This document shows, piece by piece, positions 19,255 through 28,104 of a stretch of 64,000 nt of DNA. The stretch lies in the NCBI RefSeq assembly GCF_943192945.1, contig NZ_CALPCE010000002.1, positions 186,001 through 250,000 on the forward strand, given 5' to 3'. The first letter of the stretch is position 1. Every line of letters starts with the position of its first letter. The notes under the pieces are model-generated. The model searched no databases. It was given only the letters and a program-made list of their open reading frames with translations, and had not been told where the DNA came from. The translations under genes and the position numbers were made by a program. The stretch is from Anaerocaecibacter muris (GTDB taxonomy: Bacteria > Bacillota > Clostridia > Christensenellales > Pumilibacteraceae).

Positions 19255-20240
19255 ACAGAGAGCCGAAATAGCCGATTGAGTTTTCGCACGATTAAATGCA
19301 TGCGTAAAGTCATGGCGCGTCGGTCGAAATGATGGGGGAAGATTAAGTGAATAAATAAGAGATAAAAGATAATAGTTGCGGAAGTTTTGCGTAAAGCAAA
19401 ACTTGATTTTAATATATAGAATAGAAATGGTTATATACTCATCATCCCGAGCAACGCCGAGGGATCCAGGCGAACCGCCGCAAAGAGGAAAAGCCGTTAC
19501 GTTTATCACATTAACGCAACGCATTTATTCGGGAGCAAACACAATAAACGGTCAAAATCTACACACGACAGAAATCCAAGCTGTGCTTGGTGCGGCTGAC
19601 GCCTTGATTTCTCCGCCAATCAAAGATTGGATTTTTTTCGTGTGTCTACTTTAATAGCCGATTGAGTTTTCGCCCGATTAAGTGCATGCGTAAAGTCATG
19701 GCGCGTCGGTCGAAATGATGGGAGGGGATTAAGATAATAAATAAGAGATAAAAGATAATAGTTGAAGAAGTTTTGCTCCGCGCAAAACTTGATTTTAATA
19801 TATAGGAAAGAAATGCTTATACTCTCATCATCCCGAGCAACGCCGAGGGATCCAGGCGAACCGCTGCAAAGAGGCAAAGACGTTACGTATATCACATTAA
19901 CACAACGCATTTATTCGGGTGCAAACACAATAAACGGTAAAAGTCCACACACGACAGAAATCCAAGCTGTGCTTGGTGCGGCTAACGCCTTGATTTCTCC
20001 GCCAATCACAGATTGGATTTATTTCGTGTGTTTACTTTAATAGCCGATTGAGTTTTCGCCCAATTAAGTGCATGCGTAAAGTCATGGCGTGTCGGTCGAA
20101 ATGATGGGGGGGGGGATTAAGATAATAAATAATAGATAAAAGATAATAGTTGCGGAAGTTTTGCGTAAAGCAAAACTTGATTTTAATATATAGAATAGAA
20201 ATGGTTATACACCTCATCATTCCGAGCTTGGCGTGTTGGT
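19255..20240. repeat. Three tandem units (two complete, one truncated) of a composite intergenic repeat
   Basis: Each full unit of roughly 400 bp contains GTCATGGCGCGTCGGTCG and AAATGATGGG, then AATAAGAGATAAAAGATAAT, a hairpin AAGTTTTGC...GCAAAACTTGATT, then CATCATCCCGAGCAACGCCG, an AGGCGAACCGC block, and the CACACGACAGAAATCCAAGC and CCTTGATTTCTCCG segments. Units begin near 19260, 19660 and 20040; the third breaks off near 20240. Frames open across these units are repeat-derived and no gene is supported. The hairpin could act as an additional terminator behind the rRNA unit. Confidence 0.75.
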
Positions 20241-20289
20241 CGAAATGATAGGGGAAAAAACGGGGCGCATTTGTACGTCTTACCTTTTG

Positions 20290-20409
20290 ATGAGAAAAAC
20301 AGATGTGTGTGTAACGGTTGCAACAGCGGGGTTGCAAATCGCCGACGGTAAAATGGATTATGACCAAATTTTTAAATTGATATATGAAAGCGAAACAAAT
20401 TTAAATTAG
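20290..20409 (+). other. Possible 39-codon reading frame or gene remnant
   Basis: An ATG-started frame reads MRKTDVCVTVATAGLQIADG, then KMDYDQIFKLIYESETNLN and a stop. The second half has a protein-like composition, but there is no ribosome site, the frame is open upstream, and the end overlaps a hairpin. It may be the tail of a gene destroyed by the repeats. I cannot assign a function. Confidence 0.2.
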
Positions 20410-20427
20410 TTGTTTGTTTCGCTTTTT
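20387..20427 (+). terminator. Hairpin with T tail
   Basis: AAAGCGAAACAAA (20387-20399) and TTTGTTTCGCTTT (20413-20425) form a 13-bp stem followed by TT. It lies downstream of the possible 39-codon frame. Confidence 0.55.
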
Positions 20428-20461
20428 ATGTGTTTTTAAATTGGGGGTTGTGGAAAAGGCG

Positions 20462-20620
20462 TTACCAGTCTTCTTTGATGTAGCGCGAGGGTTGTTTGAC
20501 GTCGTCGTAGAAATCGTCGTAGAGTTCTTTCGGCGTTTTTTTGCGTTGCGGAAAATCGTCCTGCTCGAACGCGTCCTCGTCGGCGTTTTCGGCTATTCGC
20601 ATCAATTCCAAATTTGTCAT
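20462..20620 (-). CDS. 52-residue acidic small protein
   Basis: Reads MTNLELMRIAENADEDAFEQ, then DDFPQRKKTPKELYDDFYDD, VKQPSRYIKEDW and stop. The composition is strongly acidic with aromatic residues at the C-terminus and no membrane segment or signal peptide. A TTGCGA-17-TAGAAT promoter ends 6 nt before the ATG, and no ribosome site is present, so translation would be leaderless. The frame, promoter and composition together make it likely real. I do not recognise the family. Confidence 0.6.
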   Translation of the reverse strand: MTNLELMRIAENADEDAFEQDDFPQRKKTPKELYDDFYDDVKQPSRYIKEDW

Positions 20621-20626
20621 ACCGCT

Positions 20627-20655
20627 ATTCTATCACGTTTCCGTGCTGTTCGCAA
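20627..20655 (-). promoter_or_regulatory. Leaderless-type promoter of the 52-residue protein
   Basis: On the minus strand TTGCGA (20650-20655), 17 nt, TAGAAT (20627-20632), 6 nt, ATG (20620). Confidence 0.6.
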
Positions 20656-20782
20656 GCGATTTCGTGCGTTGTCGTTATTTAAAACATATTCGCTTTATCC
20701 TTTGTTTTTGCGTTTTGTCGGCGTTTTTGTTAGTGTTTGTGCGGATTTTCTTATTTTTGCCGCTTTTAACGAAAAAAAATTT

Positions 20783-20833
20783 TCGATAAATTTTTCAAAA
20801 CCTATTGACAGGGGGGGGGGGGTATGCTATAAT
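20783..20833 (+). promoter_or_regulatory. Promoter with a 12-G run in the spacer; shared 17-base element
   Basis: TCGATAAATTTTTCAAA (20783-20799) is identical to 10864-10880. After 5 nt comes TTGACA (20805-20810), a 17-nt spacer of 12 G (20811-20822) plus TATGC, and TATAAT (20828-20833). It drives the surface lipoprotein. Gain or loss of G would change the spacer from its optimal 17 nt. Confidence 0.78.
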
Positions 20834-20837
20834 TTAG

Positions 20838-20849
20838 TTAAACGTTTAA
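20838..20849 (+). promoter_or_regulatory. LacI-type operator palindrome
   Basis: TTAAACGTTTAA is a perfect 12-bp palindrome with the central CG that LacI-family repressors favour. It starts 4 nt after the -10, so it covers the expected transcription start. The LacI-type gene at 22573 is the obvious candidate ligand. Confidence 0.6.
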
Positions 20850-20915
20850 GTAGTCAGCCAAAAAAACTTTCGGCGGCATACATAGACTTAAACATTATAT
20901 TTATACGGAGGTATA

Positions 20916-22475
20916 ATGATGAAAAAAGTGCAAAAAGCTCTTGTGGCGGCATTGTGTTTGGCTATTGGTACATGCGCGTTGACGGCATGCGGAGGTGACG
21001 ATAAACCCGCAGGCGGAGGAAACGACGGGAAAATAACCGTTACTTTTTACGACGCGACTGGCACTAACAAGCCTTCGGAGATGACCGTTCTTAAAACCGA
21101 GAAGATAGACAAAGGTGGTACGGTTTCGAGCTACACGCCCACAAAAGGTGACGGCTATGAGTTTGTCAACTGGTTTGCAACGCCGAGCAAAAGTCACAAA
21201 TTCGACTTTTCGGAAGAAATCAACGAGAATATCAGCATTTACGGCGGGTTTAGCAAATATGTTGCGGACACGCGCGACTTTTACGTACTCGGCGCGGGCA
21301 CGAGCAACGTTCTTATCGACGGCTGGGAGTTTGTTAAGAACGACGAGCTTTGGGAAGCGAAGAAAGACAATCACAAATTTACCAAGACCGCGGGCGACAA
21401 AAACGAATATACTATGACTTTGGATTTGCGCGAAAACGATCAGTTTGTTATTGCGGCGACAAAAGAATATCACTTTAAACATGGCGCGGGATATTTGACG
21501 GGACACACGCTTGAAAACGGAACGGAAGTTTTTGCGGGGCAAGGCAGCGTTTACGACGACACTGCGTGGGGCGCGAACATTTTGGTTAAGTATTCCGGCA
21601 ACTACACGATTAAGTTGACGACACATCCAAACGAGGATTGGTTTGATGAGAACGGCAACAATTATACCGAAGAAACCAAGGAGGTTTACGCGCGCAATCC
21701 TTACGATACTATCGAGTGGGTACGCAACGGCGATTGCCAGCATGAGCTCGACGTAGTTACCGACTTCTATATCAAAGGCAACAAGATAACCGACTGGAAA
21801 GACATGTATAATAACAACACCAAGATGACTAATAACGACGGTGTTTACACTTTGTCCGTATATCTCCAAAAAGACGACGAGTTTATGTTCTCCTCTACCA
21901 ACACGGTGGGCGAGACTGTGGGTGCGGGTTCGGAATATCTCCGTTCCACCAACCTCGACGAGGCGAGTAAAGCATATCTCGGCGAAACCGCAGGCAAAAA
22001 CATGACTGCCAAAGAGAGCGGTAAATACACATTTACATATACTGCGAAAACCGGCGTGTTGAGCGTTACGTTCGACCCGACGGCGACCGAACCTGCCGCA
22101 GACTACTATATTGACGGCACGTTTGCCGAAGGCGTTGAGGATTGGAACGGCTACTGCTTTAACGCACAATTCAAACTTACGGAAACGGAAGCCGATTCGG
22201 GCGTTTACGAATTGAAGAACGTGACGATGAAAGCCGACTCGCAGTTTATAATTCAAGCGTTTAAAGAAGGTTCTACCGAACGCGGCGAGTGGGGTACGGA
22301 AGGCTACAACGGGCTCGGAAGCTACAATTACACGTACATGTACGATCCCGATAAAGTATTCCAAGCGGTAGGCGGCGGCAATAACAATGTCAAAGTCAAG
22401 ACTGCGGGCACGTATGACATTACGTTTGACAGCTACTCCAAGATGATCACCGTTACGGCGAGCAAGCAGGCGTAA
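20916..22475 (+). CDS. Surface lipoprotein with InlB-type repeat and starch-binding-like modules
   Basis: A 519-residue secreted lipoprotein. The signal peptide ends in the lipobox LTAC (Cys at about residue 25). Next comes an InlB_B/Listeria-Bacteroides-type repeat (ITVTFYDATG...YEFVNWFATPS, about residues 38-110). Three beta-sandwich modules follow: DFYVLGAGTS...WEF, DFYIKGNKITDWKDMY...GVYTLSVYLQKDDEF and DYYIDGTF...WNGY...GVYELKNVTMKADSQF, a pattern like SusE/F or CBM-type starch-binding modules. The start has GGAGG upstream; a second ATG follows directly. It sits beside maltodextrin uptake genes and probably holds glucans at the surface. Expression is likely both repressor-controlled and phase-variable. 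Confidence 0.82.
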   Translation: MMKKVQKALVAALCLAIGTCALTACGGDDKPAGGGNDGKITVTFYDATGTNKPSEMTVLKTEKIDKGGTVSSYTPTKGDGYEFVNWFATPSKSHKFDFSEEINENISIYGGFSKYVADTRDFYVLGAGTSNVLIDGWEFVKNDELWEAKKDNHKFTKTAGDKNEYTMTLDLRENDQFVIAATKEYHFKHGAGYLTGHTLENGTEVFAGQGSVYDDTAWGANILVKYSGNYTIKLTTHPNEDWFDENGNNYTEETKEVYARNPYDTIEWVRNGDCQHELDVVTDFYIKGNKITDWKDMYNNNTKMTNNDGVYTLSVYLQKDDEFMFSSTNTVGETVGAGSEYLRSTNLDEASKAYLGETAGKNMTAKESGKYTFTYTAKTGVLSVTFDPTATEPAADYYIDGTFAEGVEDWNGYCFNAQFKLTETEADSGVYELKNVTMKADSQFIIQAFKEGSTERGEWGTEGYNGLGSYNYTYMYDPDKVFQAVGGGNNNVKVKTAGTYDITFDSYSKMITVTASKQA

Positions 22476-22514
22476 TTATAAAAATCAAGGGAGCGCGATT
22501 AAGTTCGCTGAAAT

Positions 22515-22545
22515 ATACGCGGCGCGCTTGACGCGTGCCGCGTAT
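22515..22545. terminator. Hairpin between convergent genes
   Basis: ATACGCGGC and GCCGCGTAT form a 9-bp stem with an inner GCGC/GCGT pairing. The T run is weak, so this is a likely but not certain bidirectional terminator. Confidence 0.5.
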
Positions 22546-22572
22546 ACCCTTTATTTAATATTTATTCGTACA

Positions 22573-23394
22573 TTAAACTTTAATATCGTGTTCTTCTGCT
22601 GTTGCTTGTACGCGGTTTATCGCCTTTAAAACGGCGTCGGTCGCGGCGGAGGCTTTGAGCGCAAACGATGCGTTTTCGAGTTTTACGGAGTTTTGCGTTA
22701 CTGCGCTGTCGTATATGAGTTTGGAAACCGTGATATAATTTTTGTCGCGGGGAATACCGCTTATATCGGTAAAGTCTCGTATCTGCACGACGCTGTCGAA
22801 ATACTTTTCGGCTTCGGCAACGCACTCGTCGGGCAAGCGGAATGTGAGTAAACTCACGTTGTCCGCGCCGAATTCGCGCTTGGCGGTTTGGCAAAGCGAC
22901 TTATAATTGTCGTTAATGCGGAAGAACAGAAAATCGTCGAACACGCAATCGACGGCGAGGACGGGCACGTATTTTGTATCGGCAAACTCTTTGAACTCGC
23001 GTTCTGTCAACGCGATTGCGATATACGCGTCGCACACGGCGTTACCGCGGCACGCGTCGGCATAGTCGATTATAGACAGGCTTATGTTTTGTCTGTTTAG
23101 CAGACGCGACAGCTCTGTCAACAGTTGCATATAGTACGGCGCGGCAATCGGCGAAACGTTATTGACGACGGCGGCAACGGTGTTGCTTTTACCTGTTGCG
23201 AGATACTTCGCCATGACGTTGCATTCGTAGCCCAAGAGGTTGGCGAACTGCAAAACTTTTTTGCGCGTGTCGTCGCTTATGGACTGACCCTGCGTATTGT
23301 TTAATACGTAAGACACCGTTGCGATAGACACATCCGCGGCTTTGGCTACATCCTTTATCGTCACCCTGCGATTGCGTTTGCTTTTGTTTTCCAT
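22573..23394 (-). CDS. LacI-family transcriptional repressor (maltodextrin locus)
   Basis: A 273-residue regulator with the LacI helix-turn-helix and hinge (VTIKDVAKAADVSIATVSYV, then RKKVLQFANLLGYECNVMAKYLATGKS). The periplasmic-binding-protein-like sensor starts with TVAAVVNNVSPIAAPYY. Total length is about 60 residues below the usual 330-340, so the ligand domain is shortened and divergent; whether it still binds a sugar is unclear. It is divergent from the GH13 gene and faces the lipoprotein gene, whose promoter carries a LacI-type palindrome. The mRNA should be leaderless. Confidence 0.9.
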   Translation of the reverse strand: MENKSKRNRRVTIKDVAKAADVSIATVSYVLNNTQGQSISDDTRKKVLQFANLLGYECNVMAKYLATGKSNTVAAVVNNVSPIAAPYYMQLLTELSRLLNRQNISLSIIDYADACRGNAVCDAYIAIALTEREFKEFADTKYVPVLAVDCVFDDFLFFRINDNYKSLCQTAKREFGADNVSLLTFRLPDECVAEAEKYFDSVVQIRDFTDISGIPRDKNYITVSKLIYDSAVTQNSVKLENASFALKASAATDAVLKAINRVQATAEEHDIKV

Positions 23395-23400
23395 GATATT

Positions 23401-23429
23401 ATATTATCAAATAAAAATATCTTTGTCAA
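23401..23429 (-). promoter_or_regulatory. Leaderless-type promoter of the LacI-family gene
   Basis: On the minus strand TTGACA (23424-23429), 17 nt, TAATAT (23401-23406), then 6 nt to the ATG at 23394. Confidence 0.7.
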
Positions 23430-23438
23430 GGCAAGAAT

Positions 23439-25109
23439 ATGAATAAACACGCTTTATATCACAAATCGGACTCGCTGTTCAGCTTTGCGCTCGACGGGGA
23501 AACTGTGGAACTTCGGTTGCGCGCGGCGCGCGGCGAGGTGGCAAAAGTCGATCTTATTTACGGACAAAAGCATGCGTTTTGTCAAATGCGCAACACGCTC
23601 GCAATGTCGCTTTCGGCGTCCGACGGGCTGTTCGATTATTTTACGATTCGCTTTAAGCCGGAGGATAAACGCCTTGCTTACGTGTTTTTTATAACCGACA
23701 TGCAGGGCAAAACGTACTATTATTCGGAGGACGGCGCGACCGAGAAATACGATTTTTCGACGGCGTTCTATAACTTTTTTCAGCTCGCTTACGTCAACCG
23801 CAACGACGTTATGCCCAAGTGCGATTGGTTGAGCGGCGCGGTCGTTTATCAGATTTTCGTAGACCGTTTTCGGCGCGCACAGCCGCCCTGCGGCGGGCAA
23901 ACCGCAGAGGTCGATAAATCTTACATCAACCTCGATTGGGGCGGCAAACCCACGCCAAAGAGCTTTGCGGGCGGGAATATTTGGGGCGTTGTCGAAAAGC
24001 TCGATTATCTGTGCGATTTGGGCGTTAATACGCTGTACCTTACGCCGATATTTTCGTCGCGTTCCAACCACAAATACGACATCAGCGATTATTACAATGT
24101 TGACGCGCAGTTCGGCGGGAACGAGGCGTTTCGCGCGCTCACGGACGAGTGCAAGCGCAGGGGCGTGCGTGTCGTGCTGGACGCGGTGTTCAACCATTGC
24201 GGCGAGGAGTTAAAAGAGTTCCGCGACGTTGTGGAAAAAGGGCGCGCGTCCAAGTATCACGATTGGTTTATCATAAGCGGCGACAAGCCGACAAAGCGTC
24301 CGCTCAATTACGAGGTTTTTGCGTCGTGCGACTATATGCCCAAGTGGAACACAGCCAATCCCGAAGTGCAAGAGTATCTGTGCAAGATAGGCGAATACTG
24401 GATTAAGAATTACGGCATTGACGGTTGGCGGCTGGACGTGTCCGACGAGGTCAGTCACGAGTTTTGGCGCAAGTTTCGCTCGCGCATTAAGGCGTTGGGC
24501 AACGATAAGGTTTTGATAGGCGAAAACTGGCACGACAGCCGCAGTTATCTGCGCGGCGATCAGTTCGATTCTATCATGAACTACGCGTTCACCAAAGCCA
24601 TGCTCGATTATTTTGCTTACGGCGCGCTCTCGACGCAAGAGCTTTGCGACAAGCTCAACGAGCTTATGATGCGCAACATGACGCAGGTCAATTTTATGAT
24701 GTTGAACCTGATCGACAGTCACGACACGCACAGGTTTTACACCATGTGCGGCAAGGACGAAAACAAACTGCTTAACGCGCTTGCCGCAGAGTTGTTTATG
24801 CCGGGGGCTACAATGGTGTATTACGGCACCGAAATCCCGCTCGAAGGCGGATATGACCCCGACTGTCGCAGGTGTTTCGATTGGAGCGAACACGCGTTTA
24901 CCGACAAGGTAAAAGAGCTGCTTAAATACAAAAAGTTGCGCGCGCTTCACGAAGGCGACGTTAAGTTTACTTGCGAAAACGGATTGCTTGTTATAGAGCG
25001 CAAGACGAGCGGGCAGACCGCCGTGCTTTTGGTGAACAACACGGACAAAGCGTTGTCGGCGCGAGGTATAAACGTCGCCGCCAACGGTTACAAAATTACG
25101 GTTGAATAA
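23439..25109 (+). CDS. GH13 alpha-glucan hydrolase (neopullulanase/cyclomaltodextrinase type)
   Basis: A 556-residue cytoplasmic enzyme without a signal peptide, likely cleaving imported maltodextrins or branched fragments. An N-terminal beta domain (about residues 1-120, CBM34-like) precedes the (beta/alpha)8 barrel: AVVYQIFVDRF, LDYLCDLGVNTLYLTPIF, VLDAVFNHCG, then GWRLDVSDE with nucleophile Asp333, LIGENWH with acid/base Glu362, and LIDSHDTHR with Asp429. The N-domain and the DWGGKP segment favour the neopullulanase/maltogenic amylase subfamily; exact specificity is not readable. The start has a weak AAGG site. It is the first gene of the amylase-malE-malF-malG operon. Confidence 0.92.
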   Translation: MNKHALYHKSDSLFSFALDGETVELRLRAARGEVAKVDLIYGQKHAFCQMRNTLAMSLSASDGLFDYFTIRFKPEDKRLAYVFFITDMQGKTYYYSEDGATEKYDFSTAFYNFFQLAYVNRNDVMPKCDWLSGAVVYQIFVDRFRRAQPPCGGQTAEVDKSYINLDWGGKPTPKSFAGGNIWGVVEKLDYLCDLGVNTLYLTPIFSSRSNHKYDISDYYNVDAQFGGNEAFRALTDECKRRGVRVVLDAVFNHCGEELKEFRDVVEKGRASKYHDWFIISGDKPTKRPLNYEVFASCDYMPKWNTANPEVQEYLCKIGEYWIKNYGIDGWRLDVSDEVSHEFWRKFRSRIKALGNDKVLIGENWHDSRSYLRGDQFDSIMNYAFTKAMLDYFAYGALSTQELCDKLNELMMRNMTQVNFMMLNLIDSHDTHRFYTMCGKDENKLLNALAAELFMPGATMVYYGTEIPLEGGYDPDCRRCFDWSEHAFTDKVKELLKYKKLRALHEGDVKFTCENGLLVIERKTSGQTAVLLVNNTDKALSARGINVAANGYKITVE

Positions 25110-25131
25110 TTTATCAACGGAAAGGAGCGTT

Positions 25132-26640
25132 ATGAACAAACTTAAAAAGACATTAAGCGTAGCGCTGTGCGGCGTGCTGGGCGTATCGCTCGCGGCATGC
25201 AACGGCGGCAGTCGGCGCGAAAAGTACGCCGAACAGTCGCTTGCGGCGTTGTACGAAAAGTTCGAGGGCGATTTGGAGCGCGGCACGCCGTCGCGTCCGA
25301 TAACCTTGCATGTGCTCGAAAACGACACGGCGAAGCAGTCGGGCTATCTCAAACTTCTGCTCGACGGCTTTAACGAGAAGTACAAGGAATACAATATCGT
25401 CGCGGTTGACGCCAATCAGGATCAGTATTCCGACCTTGCCGAGAACGGTCCTTACGGTTACGGTCCCGACGTGCTGTATCAAGCTAACGACGTTCTTATG
25501 AAATACTGCAACGGCAAACACATAACGCCGTTGCCGATAGATAAGCTCGACGCGTATAACGAGCTTCCAGAACTTGCGAAAAAGACATACACCTATAATT
25601 ATAAAGGTACCGATTATTTTATGGGTGTGGGCGTCAATATTCAAGCGCCTATGATGTACTACCGCAAGGACTTGTTGCCGGATAACTGGGAGGACGAGTG
25701 GGACGAAAACAAAAACGGCATACCCGACATGCAAGAGGATATGCGCGCAATGTGGCGATTCGGCAAGGCGCGCAACGCCGCGAACAAGGACAAATACGGG
25801 TTTATGCAATCGCTATTCGATCCTTATTTTTCCTGCGGGTATTTGTTTACTTACGGCGCGTATGTATTTGGCAACGACAACACCGACACCAAGGATATAG
25901 GCTTCGATAACAAAGATTCCAGGCTGGGCGCGGGCGTGATTTTACAGCTTGCCGAAAGCATGAACATGGGCTGTATCGACGACAGTATTACGGTCGCGCG
26001 CGAGAGCGAGTTTGCCGCAGGCAATTATTTTGCCGTAAACAACACGCAGGACATGTACGGCACAATGGTTGACAATCTTGCCGCGGCGTATCGCAAACAG
26101 GGCATGACCGCTACGGCGGCGCAGGAGGCGGCAAAGGAGAACATAGTGTCCGCGTCGTTGCCCGCATTGCCTGCGTCGGGCGACCTGTCGGAGCGCGAGG
26201 GCGAACTTTTGGATTCCATTGTTATGGGCGGTATTAACGGTTATGCGATAAGTTCGTATACCAAGTATCCGCGGGCGAGCCTTGCGTTTTTGAATTATGC
26301 GACGGGATTTGAGATGACCGTCAAGCGCAACGAATATTTGGGCATTGCGCCCGCGCGCGAGGACTGCAACAAGGTGGTTACCGTTCAGGCGGATGTGGCG
26401 CATAGCCTGTTTGAAATGTCCGAACAAGGGCGCATTTCCATTATGCCTACGGTTAGCGGCGCGGACAGAATTTGGACGCCGTTGCAAACTTCTTTTACGG
26501 ATATTGCAACCGATCCGTACCGCACGGACGATAAAAAATACTACACGTCCGACGGACGAATCAATCATAACGCGCTCGACGCTTTGTTGAAAAATACCAA
26601 CTCCAACATTTATAAATCAATTCACACTTTTAACGGTTAG
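25132..26640 (+). CDS. Maltodextrin-type ABC transporter substrate-binding lipoprotein
   Basis: A 502-residue lipoprotein; the signal peptide ends in SLAAC (Cys at about residue 23). The mature part is a class-I/II solute-binding fold: ITLHVLENDTAKQSGYLKLL, DVLYQANDVL, ALPASGD and the C-terminal NEYLGIAPAREDC are typical of MalE/MdxE-like proteins. AAAGGAGCG sets the ATG at 25132. It is placed 22 nt after the amylase gene and 15 nt before the first permease gene, so it feeds sugar to that transporter. Maltodextrin as ligand is inferred from the neighbours. Confidence 0.9.
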   Translation: MNKLKKTLSVALCGVLGVSLAACNGGSRREKYAEQSLAALYEKFEGDLERGTPSRPITLHVLENDTAKQSGYLKLLLDGFNEKYKEYNIVAVDANQDQYSDLAENGPYGYGPDVLYQANDVLMKYCNGKHITPLPIDKLDAYNELPELAKKTYTYNYKGTDYFMGVGVNIQAPMMYYRKDLLPDNWEDEWDENKNGIPDMQEDMRAMWRFGKARNAANKDKYGFMQSLFDPYFSCGYLFTYGAYVFGNDNTDTKDIGFDNKDSRLGAGVILQLAESMNMGCIDDSITVARESEFAAGNYFAVNNTQDMYGTMVDNLAAAYRKQGMTATAAQEAAKENIVSASLPALPASGDLSEREGELLDSIVMGGINGYAISSYTKYPRASLAFLNYATGFEMTVKRNEYLGIAPAREDCNKVVTVQADVAHSLFEMSEQGRISIMPTVSGADRIWTPLQTSFTDIATDPYRTDDKKYYTSDGRINHNALDALLKNTNSNIYKSIHTFNG

Positions 26641-26655
26641 AATAAGGAGGTAAAA

Positions 26656-28104
26656 ATGGCAGAAAGCGGAATTTATCACGGCAAGCCGCCGCTCGGCACG
26701 CGGCTGGGGCAGTGGTTTAAAAACGTGCCCGTGCGGTTTAAAAACTTTTTTGCCGCGATAGGGCGGAAGTTTAAGCGTATTCCCGCGCGCATAGCCGATC
26801 GCGCGCATTATATCAAGACCGCGCCGCGATCCGTAAAGGCGTCCATGTGCCTTATGGGCGTGGGGCAAATCATGCAAAAGCAAATCGTCAAGGGCATACT
26901 GTTCCTGTTGATGTTTGCCGGTTACATAGTGTATATGGCGCTCGCGGGCGGAACGGCTATGTACGACTTCTTTTCGCTCGGCGTTGTGCCGCCCAACCCG
27001 TGGGTGGGCATAGAGGGCGACAACTCCGTCGTAATGATGTTGCTCGGCACGCTCGCGTTTATTATCACCGGATTTTTTATCTCGGTGCATTTGGCGAACA
27101 TACGCGACGCGCAGCGCACTCACGACTTTGTTGCGCGCGGCAATCCCACGCCCAAGTTTAGGCAGTCGCTCGCGAGCATGTTCGACAAATACTTTTATGT
27201 TACGGCGCTCGTTTTGCCCGTTGTCGGCGTGTTCGTGTTTAATATCCTGCCGATAATATTCATGATATTCTTGGCGTTTACCGATTACAGCGGGCAGATT
27301 GTTTTGTCGGGTTCGCTTGTAAGCTGGATAGGGTTCGCCAACTTTTCGCAGTTGTTCTCGACGGGGCTTATAGGCTCGACGTTTATAAAGATTTTGGGCT
27401 GGAACTTGTTGTGGGCGGTTATGTCCACTTTCCTCAACTACTTCGGCGGGCTTGCCATTGCGCTGTTGCTTAATAAAAAGATAGTCAAGGGCAAGCGGAT
27501 ATGGCGCGCGTTCCCTATACTCGCGTTTGCCGTTCCCGGGTTTATAACGCTGTTGGCGTTTAAGTTCATGTTTTCCAACCTCGGACCGATTAACTACTAT
27601 ATCGAAAATACTTTCGGCGGCACGGGACAGATGTTTTTCGGCATCGATTCCAAGTGGAGCGCGCGCACGATAGGGTGGTTGGTCAACGCGTGGCTGTCTA
27701 TCCCGTCGAGCATGCTCCTTGCGACGGGCATACTCGCCAACCTCAATCCCGACCTTTACGAAGCGGCGAGGATTGACGGCGCAAGCCCGTGGAAGCAGTT
27801 TATTAAAATAACCCTGCCGTTTGTTATCTTTGCGACTACGCCCGTGCTTATCGGTCAGTTTATGGGCAACTTCAATAACTTCGGCGTGTTCTACTTCCTG
27901 CGCGGCGGAATAATCTGCGACGGTTACTTCCTCGCAAGCGATACCGACCTGCTGATTAACTGGTTGTACAGCCTGTCTATCGACAATAAGTATTACTCGC
28001 TCGGCGCGGCGATAAGTATTATCATATTCGTAATTGCCGCAGTGATTTCCTTGATAGTGTATGTCAAATCCCCGTCGTATGCAAAGGAGGATATGTACAG
28101 ATGA
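26656..28104 (+). CDS. MalF-type sugar ABC permease
   Basis: A 482-residue integral membrane permease. A long N-terminal extension (about 180 residues, with amphipathic basic helices and two or three membrane segments) precedes the typical six-helix core. The coupling EAA motif reads YEAARIDGASPWKQFIKITLP at about residues 370-390, which contacts the ATPase. AAGGAGGT gives a strong start. Its stop overlaps the next start (ATGA). Extended N-termini are known in MalF/MdxF proteins. No ATP-binding subunit is in the operon, so a shared MsmX/MalK-type ATPase elsewhere must serve it. Confidence 0.92.
   Translation: MAESGIYHGKPPLGTRLGQWFKNVPVRFKNFFAAIGRKFKRIPARIADRAHYIKTAPRSVKASMCLMGVGQIMQKQIVKGILFLLMFAGYIVYMALAGGTAMYDFFSLGVVPPNPWVGIEGDNSVVMMLLGTLAFIITGFFISVHLANIRDAQRTHDFVARGNPTPKFRQSLASMFDKYFYVTALVLPVVGVFVFNILPIIFMIFLAFTDYSGQIVLSGSLVSWIGFANFSQLFSTGLIGSTFIKILGWNLLWAVMSTFLNYFGGLAIALLLNKKIVKGKRIWRAFPILAFAVPGFITLLAFKFMFSNLGPINYYIENTFGGTGQMFFGIDSKWSARTIGWLVNAWLSIPSSMLLATGILANLNPDLYEAARIDGASPWKQFIKITLPFVIFATTPVLIGQFMGNFNNFGVFYFLRGGIICDGYFLASDTDLLINWLYSLSIDNKYYSLGAAISIIIFVIAAVISLIVYVKSPSYAKEDMYR

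Noticed and set aside
20104-20114. G run of about 11 within the repeat array, and G9 at 57950-57958
   Set aside because: No -35/-10 pair surrounds them; they lie in repeat sequence. Not counted with the two promoter G runs.
19246-20367. Several 90-110-codon frames in the repeat array (RATPRDPGEPPQRGK-type products)
   Set aside because: They translate the dispersed repeat itself and recur at every copy, in the same way as the HHFDRSE/RNQGVS-type frames at 37-38 and 57-58 kb.
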